From Actinomycetes bacterium (lineage in GTDB: Bacteria; Actinomycetota; Acidimicrobiia; Acidimicrobiales; SZUA-35): 35,371 nucleotides of DNA. Position numbers and translations under genes: made by a program. The notes under the pieces were generated by a model that made no database searches, had not been told where the DNA came from, and saw only the letters and a list, made by a program, of their open reading frames with translations. The DNA lies in assembly GCA_024227975.1 (NCBI GenBank), contig JAAETV010000558.1:1-35371 (forward strand). Direction: 5' to 3'. Below are positions 23,983-31,328 of this stretch, piece after piece. How positions within the stretch are numbered: the stretch's first letter is position 1; every line of letters starts with the position of its first letter.

Positions 23983-24001
23983 GGAGCTGCCCCGCAGCTC
24001 C
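23983..24001. terminator. Perfect hairpin, probable terminator (second of pair)
   Basis: GGAGCTGC and GCAGCTCC form a perfect eight-base stem with loop CCC, five bases after the first hairpin and three bases from the priA stop codon. The pair probably ends transcription from both sides. Confidence 0.65.
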
Positions 24002-24004
24002 GAC

Positions 24005-25801
24005 TCATGCCCGAGGCGGATCGACGGCCACCCTGACCCGTTGCTGTTCAGGGCGGGGGGTGTCGGCCAGGGCGTCGGCCAGCTCATCGGCCGACGATGC
24101 CTTCACCAGGTAGCGACCATCGTGGCGGGGGCCCATGACGTCGATCCCGGCTCTCTCGGCCAGGGCAGCTCCCAGATCGGGGGCACCCTTGCCACTCAAT
24201 TCGGCCAGAGCAGCAAACGGAGGCAGCTCCAAAGACTGACGTAGATCGAGCTCGGCCCGTGCGAACGAGGCGGGATCAGCCTTCACGGCGGCGCTCAAGA
24301 CTCGATGCTTTGGGGTCCGGGTCTGGATCACGATCCGGCCCGGGATACCACCACCTCCGGCACGACTGGCGTTAGCCCGTCCTCCAACCAGACGAGCGGC
24401 CAGGATGAGCAGGCTCATGGCTTGTTCACCCGCCCGGTAGCGGGGAGCCAGTAGCTCCTGATCGAAGTCGAGGAACACCACCCGATCGACCGTAGTGAGC
24501 TGATGGAGGGCGGCCTCGGTCCCGACGACAACCCGCGATCCTGGTCCCTGGCGGGACCGGCCGGGGCCTGAGAGCTCGTCTACCGGCTCACCGGCCAAGG
24601 CCGCCAGTTCCTCAGCTGCTCTGGCTACCCCCAGCCGTAGTCGCTTCAGGCGCGTCGCCCCACAATTCGCACAGACGATGGGCCTCGTTTCACCGGTCGA
24701 AGGGCAGACGAGGTGGCCCTCCTGTTCGACCATCAGCCGTTCCCCGTCTTCGGTCAACACCAACTCACCACACTGGGAACAGGCCAGCATCACGGCCCTC
24801 CCCTTGCGGTTCAGCACGCACAGGACCGAACCGGGCTGACGGACGGCGTCGACGACCTGAGCTGAGAACAGGCCGCGGCCCGGCTCGTCGTCTCGCCGGT
24901 CGACAGTCTCGACGATTGGCCAATCGGCCCGCTCGGCGCTTCGTCCCGGTTCGTGGTACTGGTCGGCCCGGTTCAGGGCGACCACCGATGGGGAGGGGGA
25001 GACGAGCCAGCAGGCAGCACCCCCTCGTCTGGCTCGCTCAATGGCAACGTCACGGGCGTGCCAGGTCGGGTTCCGTTCCTCTTGGAGCGCCTCGTCGTGC
25101 TCATCGATCACAACGATGGTCGCCAGGTCGGGGACCCGGGCCCAGACGGCCGAGCGGGCGCCGATGACGACACCACCCCGGTGGGCGCCCTGACCCCAGT
25201 CTCGGGGATGAACACGGGCTGCCACCTTGTGGCGGCGGAGCCGGCCGGCAAGGGCCCGAGCGGTACTGAGCCCGGGCACGACCACGATGGCGTTGCCCCG
25301 ACCGGCCGCATCGATCAGGAGGGGGAGCAGATCGTGGGCAGGGCCGAAACGGAAGACCTCGACTCCAGGCCTGGCTCCTCCAGCAGGGGGTGGCGCCGAC
25401 GGGGCCGGCGTCGCGGGGAATGGTAGCACCCGACGCGGTGGCGATGCCGTCTTCAAAACGGTGGCCATGCGGCCGCCCCATCGTCTGGCGGCCCAGCGAG
25501 CAACTTCGACGATGTCGGACGACGGACCGGCCGAGGTGATCTTGGATACGGGCCGGAGGGTGATCCCGGAGGGCCGGTCGAGATCGATTCCGGTGATCCA
25601 ACCGCTGACCTGGCGACCCTTGAGCTCGATCCGAACCTGGTCCCCGATCGAAGCCAGGCCGACTTGTTCCCCCGTCAGCAGGTAGTCGAACTCCTTGTCG
25701 AAGCCTGAGACGTCAGGCAGGACGCGAACGGGAACCGAGCCGTCGGGAACGTCGACAGCTGGCTCTGGTTCCAGCTCGAACAGCCGGCCGGTGGAGGTCA
25801 C
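24005..25801 (-). CDS. priA: Primosome-type PriA protein, probably without helicase activity
   Basis: Replication-restart protein, 598 residues against about 730 in E. coli. The N-terminal DNA-binding domain (about 22-105) begins with VRVLPDVSGFDKEFDYLL. In the helicase region the Walker A motif is missing: the stretch before VVVPGLSTA (173-181) has no GxxGxGK[T/S]. The DEAH-type box survives as DEHD (233-236). Zinc-binding cysteines occur in ACSQCGEL, LVCP and CANCGA. Loss of the P-loop is typical of actinobacterial PriA, usually named probable primosomal protein N'. The start is GTG 25799-25801; metK lies 34 bases upstream. Confidence 0.93.
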   Translation of the reverse strand: MTSTGRLFELEPEPAVDVPDGSVPVRVLPDVSGFDKEFDYLLTGEQVGLASIGDQVRIELKGRQVSGWITGIDLDRPSGITLRPVSKITSAGPSSDIVEVARWAARRWGGRMATVLKTASPPRRVLPFPATPAPSAPPPAGGARPGVEVFRFGPAHDLLPLLIDAAGRGNAIVVVPGLSTARALAGRLRRHKVAARVHPRDWGQGAHRGGVVIGARSAVWARVPDLATIVVIDEHDEALQEERNPTWHARDVAIERARRGGAACWLVSPSPSVVALNRADQYHEPGRSAERADWPIVETVDRRDDEPGRGLFSAQVVDAVRQPGSVLCVLNRKGRAVMLACSQCGELVLTEDGERLMVEQEGHLVCPSTGETRPIVCANCGATRLKRLRLGVARAAEELAALAGEPVDELSGPGRSRQGPGSRVVVGTEAALHQLTTVDRVVFLDFDQELLAPRYRAGEQAMSLLILAARLVGGRANASRAGGGGIPGRIVIQTRTPKHRVLSAAVKADPASFARAELDLRQSLELPPFAALAELSGKGAPDLGAALAERAGIDVMGPRHDGRYLVKASSADELADALADTPRPEQQRVRVAVDPPRA

Positions 25802-25835
25802 CGACCAGCCTCAGAGACCCTCGGCCGGCTCGGCC

Positions 25836-27032
25836 TCAGAGCCCGAGGGCAGAGCGGAGATCACTGGCCCGGTCGATCCGCTCCCATGTGAACGAGTCAC
25901 CGGCGGGCCGGCCGAAGTGGCCGTAGGCGGCAGTGGGGCTGAAGACGGGGCGGCGCAGATCGAGCACGTCGAGGATGGCCGCGGGGCGAAGGTCGAACAC
26001 TTCTTGCACTGCTTCGCCGATTCGTTCGGGGTCGACATTGTGGGTGCCGAAGGTCTCGACCATGACCGAGACCGGGCGAGCGACTCCGATGGCGTAGGCC
26101 ACCTGAACCTCGCAGCGATCGGCAGCACCGGCCGCAACCACGTTCTTGGCTACCCAGCGGGCAGCGTAGGCGGCGGAACGGTCGACCTTCGACGGGTCCT
26201 TGCCGGAGAATGCCCCTCCCCCATGGCGGGCGGCTCCACCATAGGTATCGACGATGATCTTGCGACCGGTGAGGCCGGCGTCACCAACGGGCCCACCGAT
26301 GACGAAGCGCCCGGTCGGGTTGACCAACACCTCGTAGTCATCATCGGCGAACTGCTCAGGGACGACGGGACGGATGACCTGTTCGATCAGATCGGGTCGG
26401 ATCATGTTGTCTCGGTCGATGCCATCGTCGTGCTGGGTCGAGATCAGCACCGTCTTGAGTGCTACGGGGCGGGCATCCTCGTATTCGAAGGTGACCTGGG
26501 TCTTGCCGTCGGGTCGCAGGTAGGGAACGGTCCCCGCTCGGCGCACCTCAGACAGACGCTCGGCCATCCGGTGGGCGAGGTGGATGGGTAGAGGCATCAG
26601 CTCTTCGGTCTCGCTACAGGCGTAGCCGAACATCATCCCCTGATCGCCGGCGCCCTGTTCGTCGTAGGGATCGCCGGTGGCACCGGTGTGCCTCACCTCT
26701 TCGGACTTGTCGACCCCCTGGGCGATATCAGCCGACTGCTCGTCGATGGCGACCATGACGCCACAGGTATTGCCGTCGAATCCGTATGAATCGTTGTCGT
26801 AGCCGATCCTGGTGATGGTTCGGCGCACAACCGAGGCGATGTCGACATAGGCATTGGTCGAGATCTCACCGGCAACGATAGCCAGCCCGGTTGTGACGAG
26901 CGTCTCACACGCCACCCTACTGTCGGGGTCCTGCTCCAGCAGGGCATCGAGAATGGCATCCGAGATCTGGTCGGCCATCTTGTCGGGGTGACCTTCGGTC
27001 ACGGACTCGGAGGTGAAAGTGTAGTTTCTCAA
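25836..27032 (-). CDS. metK: S-adenosylmethionine synthetase
   Basis: Makes SAM from methionine and ATP. The 398-residue protein has the family start [13 protein letters not shown] (catalytic His15 and Lys18 region), [12 protein letters not shown] as the ATP-binding hexapeptide region and [16 protein letters not shown] as the P-loop-like motif. The start is TTG 27030-27032, overlapping the coaBC stop as TTGA; earlier in-frame starts would lie inside coaBC and later ones would truncate a conserved N-terminus. No SAM riboswitch is visible, as expected for an internal operon gene. The product supports the four methyltransferases of this window. Confidence 0.97.
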   Translation of the reverse strand: MRNYTFTSESVTEGHPDKMADQISDAILDALLEQDPDSRVACETLVTTGLAIVAGEISTNAYVDIASVVRRTITRIGYDNDSYGFDGNTCGVMVAIDEQSADIAQGVDKSEEVRHTGATGDPYDEQGAGDQGMMFGYACSETEELMPLPIHLAHRMAERLSEVRRAGTVPYLRPDGKTQVTFEYEDARPVALKTVLISTQHDDGIDRDNMIRPDLIEQVIRPVVPEQFADDDYEVLVNPTGRFVIGGPVGDAGLTGRKIIVDTYGGAARHGGGAFSGKDPSKVDRSAAYAARWVAKNVVAAGAADRCEVQVAYAIGVARPVSVMVETFGTHNVDPERIGEAVQEVFDLRPAAILDVLDLRRPVFSPTAAYGHFGRPAGDSFTWERIDRASDLRSALGL

Positions 27033-28234
27033 CGCTTCCGGCTTTCGTTGTTCGGCAACCGTTCGGCTGCTGCGGCTAGTACGGCCTCGGCAACGGTTGT
27101 CTTGTCGGTCAGGGGGATCTCTACCTCGGAACCGTCGGCCCCGAAGATCGCTACCTCATTCGTATCGTGAGCGAAGCCAACTCCGGGCGCTGAAACATCA
27201 TTGGCGACAATGAGGTCTGCGCCCTTGCGGTTCAGTTTGTCCGCAGCATTGGCTCTCAGATTGGATGTCTCAGCCGCGAACCCGACGATGACCTGGCCCG
27301 GTCGTTTCGATTGGCCGAGAGCAGCGAGGATGTCGATGGTCGGTTCCAACACGATCTGAGGTATCCCGTCGGCTTTCTTGATCTTCCCGGCCGCCACTTC
27401 GACGGGTTGGAAGTCGGCGACGGCGGCCGCCATGATCACGATGTCGTGGCTCTCGGCGTTGGCCATGACCGCGGCGTGCATCTCAGCCGCGGTCGAGACG
27501 TCGATCCGGGTGACCCCGGGCGACGATGCCAACCCAACGGTGGTGACCAGGGTGACAGAAGCCCCCATCCGCCGCGCCATCTCGGCAATGGCATGACCCT
27601 GCTTCCCACTGGAGCGATTGCCGATGTAGCGAACGGGGTCGATGGGTTCGCGGGTGCCGCCGGCAGTGACCAGAACTGACCGGCCCTCGAGAGCGCCACC
27701 GGTCAGGAGTCGGACAACGGTGTCGACGATCGTCTCTGGGTGAGCCAGGCGGCCCTTACCGATGTCGCCACCGGCCAGGCGCCCCTCCTCTGGAGAAACG
27801 ATGACGACGCCACGCTCAACCAGCACCTCGAGGTTCTCCTCGGTGGCCGGGTGCTCCCACATCTCGGTGTGCATGGCCGGGCAGATCACAACAGGGGCCG
27901 CCGTAGCCAACAGGGTGGCCGACAGCAGGTCGCCCGAGCGCCCGGTCCGGAGATCGGAGATGATGCGGGCCGTCGCCGGGCAGACAACGATTACATCCGC
28001 CTCCTGGCCCATCTTGGTGTGGGGGATGTGGTGGGAGTCGGCCCACAGACTCGTCTTCACTGGTTCGGAAGCAAGGGCAGTGAAGGTTGTAGGCCCAACC
28101 ATGTTGTGGGCTGCCTCGGTCAGGATCGGGGTCACGTGAGCACCGAGGTCGACGAGACGACGGCAAACGTCTATGGCTTTGTATGCCGCTATGCCACCGG
28201 TCACACCGAGAACGATGTTGCGCCCTCCGAGCAC
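27029..28234 (-). CDS. coaBC: Phosphopantothenoylcysteine synthetase/decarboxylase CoaBC
   Basis: Fuses two coenzyme A steps: ligation of cysteine to 4'-phosphopantothenate (CoaB, C-terminal) and decarboxylation (CoaC, N-terminal, FMN). 401 residues from GTG 28232-28234, giving [20 protein letters not shown], the family N-terminus. [15 protein letters not shown] is the CoaC active-site segment, [21 protein letters not shown] begins CoaB, and AAAVADF is its catalytic motif. The frame is open to 28390 but the extension lies inside rpoZ and is not protein-like. The gene starts ten bases after the rpoZ stop; ribosome site weak. Confidence 0.96.
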   Translation of the reverse strand: MLGGRNIVLGVTGGIAAYKAIDVCRRLVDLGAHVTPILTEAAHNMVGPTTFTALASEPVKTSLWADSHHIPHTKMGQEADVIVVCPATARIISDLRTGRSGDLLSATLLATAAPVVICPAMHTEMWEHPATEENLEVLVERGVVIVSPEEGRLAGGDIGKGRLAHPETIVDTVVRLLTGGALEGRSVLVTAGGTREPIDPVRYIGNRSSGKQGHAIAEMARRMGASVTLVTTVGLASSPGVTRIDVSTAAEMHAAVMANAESHDIVIMAAAVADFQPVEVAAGKIKKADGIPQIVLEPTIDILAALGQSKRPGQVIVGFAAETSNLRANAADKLNRKGADLIVANDVSAPGVGFAHDTNEVAIFGADGSEVEIPLTDKTTVAEAVLAAAAERLPNNESRKR

Positions 28235-28244
28235 TTCGTTGCGC

Positions 28245-28520
28245 TCAGGCGCCGTCGGCGGTGCCGCCGTCTTCGGAGGGACGGACGGGTACGATCTTGT
28301 CGGCCGCGATCTCCTCAAAAGCAATGGAGAGAGGCTTGCGGGCCACCGATGTGACTTGGGGCGGGACCTTGGCCCCCAGGCCCTCACCAAGCTGGCCGAA
28401 GTAGGCGTTGATCTCTCGGGCCCGGGTGGAGGCCAGTGTGCACAGACCGAACTTGGTGTTTGTCTTGCTCATGAGCTCCTCGACTCCGGGGCTCATCATT
28501 GTGTCGTATGTCTCGGCCAT
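28245..28520 (-). CDS. rpoZ: RNA polymerase omega subunit
   Basis: Small subunit that helps assemble and stabilise RNA polymerase. 91 residues from ATG 28518-28520, with GGAGG nine bases upstream; a TTG at 28529 abuts the GGAGG and is rejected. MSPGVEELM, LASTRAREINAYF, PPQVTS and KPLSIAFEEIAADKI are the family blocks. Lies between gmk and coaBC in the usual order; a possible -10 (TACACT) is present upstream. Confidence 0.96.
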   Translation of the reverse strand: MAETYDTMMSPGVEELMSKTNTKFGLCTLASTRAREINAYFGQLGEGLGAKVPPQVTSVARKPLSIAFEEIAADKIVPVRPSEDGGTADGA

Positions 28521-28542
28521 TGGCGGCAACCTCCAGCTGACC

Positions 28543-28560
28543 AGTGTACGGGAAACCCGT
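28543..28560 (-). promoter_or_regulatory. Possible rpoZ promoter element and small hairpin
   Basis: On the minus strand TACACT (28543-28548) fits a TAnnnT -10 box about 22 bases before the rpoZ start. It overlaps a perfect ACGGG-TTT-CCCGT hairpin (28548-28560). No clear -35. It sits in the 74-base gap after gmk and could act as an internal promoter or an mRNA structure. Confidence 0.3.
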
Positions 28561-28594
28561 GGGGATTCCGGGAACGCTACGAATCAGGCCTGGG

Positions 28595-29149
28595 TCAAAG
28601 CCCAGCACGGGCCTTCTCGATGACGGTCCACATATCTTCTACCGTGTCGCTGATGTTCTCGTTGACGATGATGGCGGCGCCGAGCTCGCGGCCAGCGTCG
28701 GCCTCCTCGGCTGCTTTGTCGAGTCGCTGACCGACCTTGTCTGGCGGATCACCGCGACGCCGCAAACGAGCTTCTTGCTCCTCGGCCGATGGGGCCATCA
28801 AAAAGATCAGTAGAGCGTCAGGATGAGGTCGCAGGACCTGCCGAGCCCCCTGGACATCTATCTCCAACACGATGTCTCGACCTTCGGGTGGGTCGGGGGT
28901 CGGCGTGCCGTAGTAGTTGTCGAGAAACTCGGCGTACTCGAGGAAACCGCCGCCCGCGAGACGTTCTTCGAATTCAGCTCGCGTGACGAAGACATAGGCG
29001 TCCTCGTCCTCGGAGGGTCTGCGGGGCCGAGTGGTCCATGACCGGCTCAGCCATAGTTCGGGATAGTGCTCAACGAGAGCAGCTACCACTGTCCCCTTGC
29101 CGACACCGCCAGGGCCGGAGACGATGATGACGAGGGGCTTGTCGCTCAG
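28595..29149 (-). CDS. gmk: Guanylate kinase with apparent CTG start
   Basis: Phosphorylates GMP to GDP. From CTG 29147-29149 the product is 184 residues: P-loop GPGGVGKGT at residues 12-20, then [10 protein letters not shown] and [10 protein letters not shown] in the GMP-binding part and IDVQGARQV. No in-frame ATG, GTG or TTG exists between the previous in-frame stop and GTG 29087-29089, which lies just past the P-loop and would delete it. CTG has GGAGG seven bases upstream (29157-29161) and overlaps the mihF stop as CTGA, exactly the coupled geometry used by ATGA pairs elsewhere in the window. ATT 29153-29155 is another in-frame option but is only one base from GGAGG. Confidence 0.93.
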   Translation of the reverse strand: MSDKPLVIIVSGPGGVGKGTVVAALVEHYPELWLSRSWTTRPRRPSEDEDAYVFVTRAEFEERLAGGGFLEYAEFLDNYYGTPTPDPPEGRDIVLEIDVQGARQVLRPHPDALLIFLMAPSAEEQEARLRRRGDPPDKVGQRLDKAAEEADAGRELGAAIIVNENISDTVEDMWTVIEKARAGL

Positions 29150-29460
29150 GAGAATGCCTCCAGTAGGGATTTGCGCTGCTGGGGCCCGAGGCCGGATAGG
29201 CGACGGGATTCAGCAATTCCGATCTCTTCCATGGTGCGGCGAGCCGTGACCTTCCCGACACCGGGAAGGGACTCGAGCACGGCGATGACTTTGATCTTGG
29301 CCACGATGGGATCACCGTCGGCATGATTCAGAAGCTCAGTCAAAGTGATACTCCCCATCTTCAGCCGATTCTTCACATCTGACCGTACACGTCGCGCCTC
29401 AGCTGCCTTCTCAAGCGCAGCTGCTCGTTGTTCGGGTGTCAACTCAGGGGGCTTGGGCAT
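29146..29460 (-). CDS. mihF: Integration host factor, actinobacterial type (mIHF)
   Basis: DNA-binding nucleoid protein specific to actinobacteria. 104 residues; the N-terminal basic region [15 protein letters not shown] is followed by the helix-two-turn-helix/HhH-like part [35 protein letters not shown], near identical in layout to the family. It stands between pyrF and gmk, as in other actinobacteria. The start is ATG 29458-29460 with no Shine-Dalgarno but with TACTGT six bases upstream, suggesting a leaderless transcript. The stop overlaps the apparent gmk CTG. Confidence 0.94.
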   Translation of the reverse strand: MPKPPELTPEQRAAALEKAAEARRVRSDVKNRLKMGSITLTELLNHADGDPIVAKIKVIAVLESLPGVGKVTARRTMEEIGIAESRRLSGLGPQQRKSLLEAFS

Positions 29461-29466
29461 ATGCGA

Positions 29467-29472
29467 ACAGTA
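29467..29472 (-). promoter_or_regulatory. Candidate -10 box of a leaderless mihF transcript
   Basis: TACTGT, a TAnnnT hexamer, ends six bases before the mihF ATG and there is no ribosome site. It implies that mihF-gmk onwards can be transcribed apart from the pyrimidine genes. Confidence 0.45.
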
Positions 29473-29537
29473 TCCAACGATCGTGGCTGCAACGACACGC
29501 TTGAGACACAGAAACCATCATCTTTGTCTCCAAGGAG

Positions 29538-30287
29538 TCAGAACATGCCGGCAAACAGGGCCGCGGCGGCCGCTGGGGGGTCATCAGCAAGGGTCACAGC
29601 CCGACCAATGACCAGGAGATCTGCCCCTTCCTCGAGGGCCGCCTCAGGGGTCACTGCCAGTGGTTGATCGTGACGGTCAGCGCCGGTGGCCCGAATACCG
29701 GGCACGATGCGCTGGGTCCGTGGTGAGAGCTCACGGATATTCTTCAAATCCGGACCAGAACAGACAATTGCCTTGCACCCGGACTCAACGGCCAGACGAA
29801 GCCTATTGGGCACAATATGGGACGGAGCATCGGCATCACTGGTGAGCACCGTGATGGCAACTGGTATCGGCTCGGGAAGCCCCGCATTTCGCGCTCCCTC
29901 ATTGAACCCCTCGACCCCAGCGGTGAGCATGGCGCTCCCACCATGAGCATGCATGGTGAGATAACGGGCCCCAAGGGCACCACAGACGGCGGCGGCCCGA
30001 CCGACCGTCGTTGGAATGTCATGGAGCTTCACATCGAGAAAGACGTCGAAACCATTGTCGAGCATGGTGCCGACCGCATCAGGGCCAGCCGCCGTGAACA
30101 ACTCGAGACCGACCTTGGCCACACCGAACCACGGGGAGAGCTGTCGAGCCAGACGTAGAGCCTGGACGAGATCGTCGACATCGAGTGCCAATGCCATGCG
30201 GGCCCGAAGCTCAGGAGGAAGGCCGTCTACCGGTGCGGCGGTCTCTTCGGCTGATTCGGTTCCTTCTGCGGTCGCCTCGGCCACCAT
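29538..30287 (-). CDS. pyrF: Orotidine 5'-phosphate decarboxylase
   Basis: Last step of UMP synthesis. 249 residues with the barrel starting at MALALDV near residue 31; the preceding 30 residues are a low-complexity Ala/Glu extension. FLDVKLHDIPTTVG (83-96) holds the catalytic Asp85, Lys87 and Asp90, and VPGIR and VIGRAV bind phosphate. AGGAGG lies two bases before ATG 30285-30287 and five before the next codon, GTG 30282-30284, so either may be used. Length and motif match the type 1 (bacterial short) enzyme. An 81-base gap separates it from pyrD. Confidence 0.96.
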   Translation of the reverse strand: MVAEATAEGTESAEETAAPVDGLPPELRARMALALDVDDLVQALRLARQLSPWFGVAKVGLELFTAAGPDAVGTMLDNGFDVFLDVKLHDIPTTVGRAAAVCGALGARYLTMHAHGGSAMLTAGVEGFNEGARNAGLPEPIPVAITVLTSDADAPSHIVPNRLRLAVESGCKAIVCSGPDLKNIRELSPRTQRIVPGIRATGADRHDQPLAVTPEAALEEGADLLVIGRAVTLADDPPAAAAALFAGMF

Positions 30288-30326
30288 TGCCTCCTATGGG
30301 TTTTGGGGCTCTATCCCCGTCGTATC

Positions 30327-30332
30327 ATTACA
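30327..30332 (-). promoter_or_regulatory. Possible -10 box upstream of pyrF
   Basis: TGTAAT on the minus strand matches TATAAT at five of six positions, 39 bases before pyrF, with GGGACC about 17 bases further upstream as a poor -35. It suggests an internal promoter in the 81-base gap, weakly supported. Confidence 0.25.
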
Positions 30333-30368
30333 TTCGCGGGCCAGATTCGGTCCCGACACACAGGTTGA

Positions 30369-31328
30369 TCACCCGTCGAACTTTGCGCTTCCGACAAGAT
30401 CGTCGAAACGCCGAACACCTTCAATAGCACACCAGCGGACCAGATCGGTGCCGAGCCGACCACAGCTACGTGGATCAGCAAGGTTCGCGGTCCCGATCTG
30501 CACTGCACAGGCGCCAACCATGGCGAATTCGATGATGTCTTCCACCGTCGCAATTCCACCGACCCCGATGATCGGAAGCTCGGGATGGGCCGCATGGACA
30601 TCAGCGACAGCCCGGACCGCCAAGGGCCGTATGGCCGGACCCGAGACTCCACCCCGGATCCCGCCAAGGCGAGGGCGGCCTGTCGACGGATCGATACTGA
30701 GCCCGAAGTATGTGTTGGCCACGGTCACAGCCTCAGCCCCGCCAGCTTCAGCCGCACCAGCTATGTCGGCCAGGCCAGGCCCGATGTTGGGGCTGAGCTT
30801 GGCCCAACGCGGCCGGCGGCAACCGTCAGTGGCGGCCAGAACCGTCTCGGTCATCGTGGCCGAGTGGGCAAACAACTCGTTGCCGGACTCAGTGTTCGGG
30901 CACGAGATGTTGACCTCGACGGCGATCACCTCAGGCCCGATGGGAGCGATCAACTCCGCCGCCTTGGCGTAGTCATCGACGGTCTTGCCCCAGATCGAGA
31001 CGACCACCCTTGCCCCCGACCGCCGCAAAGCGGGAAGCTCATCGTCGATCCAGGCGCTCACCCCGGGGCCCTGGAGGCCGACGCTGTTGATCATCCCGGA
31101 CGGGGTGGCATGGACCCGTGGAGACGGATTGCCGTCCCAGGCAAAGTGGGCCAGCGACTTGACCACCACCGCCCCCAGGTCTCCGAGATCAACGTAGGCA
31201 CCAAGCTCGGCCCCATGACCGGCCGTTCCAGATGCGGTCATGATCGGCGACGGCAATTCGATGGAACCGACCCTCGTTGTCAGGTCGGGGGTGACGCTGC
31301 TGGCCCGGCTATGACCTCTTCGACTCAT
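30369..31328 (-). CDS. pyrD: Dihydroorotate dehydrogenase, class 1
   Basis: Oxidises dihydroorotate to orotate in pyrimidine synthesis, with FMN. 319 residues; the catalytic base is Cys143 in [11 protein letters not shown], which marks class 1 (class 2 uses serine). TASGTAGHG near 31-39, NSVGLQGPG near 81-89 and [11 protein letters not shown] near the end are the FMN and substrate contacts. NAD-linked class 1B enzymes need a PyrK electron-transfer subunit, usually encoded next door; no pyrK is present between carB and pyrD. The ATG overlaps the carB stop as ATGA. Class 1A (fumarate) is less likely by sequence layout, but not excluded. Confidence 0.94.
   Translation of the reverse strand: MSRRGHSRASSVTPDLTTRVGSIELPSPIMTASGTAGHGAELGAYVDLGDLGAVVVKSLAHFAWDGNPSPRVHATPSGMINSVGLQGPGVSAWIDDELPALRRSGARVVVSIWGKTVDDYAKAAELIAPIGPEVIAVEVNISCPNTESGNELFAHSATMTETVLAATDGCRRPRWAKLSPNIGPGLADIAGAAEAGGAEAVTVANTYFGLSIDPSTGRPRLGGIRGGVSGPAIRPLAVRAVADVHAAHPELPIIGVGGIATVEDIIEFAMVGACAVQIGTANLADPRSCGRLGTDLVRWCAIEGVRRFDDLVGSAKFDG

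Noticed and set aside
27029..28390. coaBC extended to 28390
   Set aside because: The extension lies inside rpoZ and is Arg/Pro/Ser-rich without similarity; GTG 28234 gives the family start.
28595..29089. gmk starting at GTG 29089
   Set aside because: Deletes the P-loop, which is intact just upstream in the same frame.
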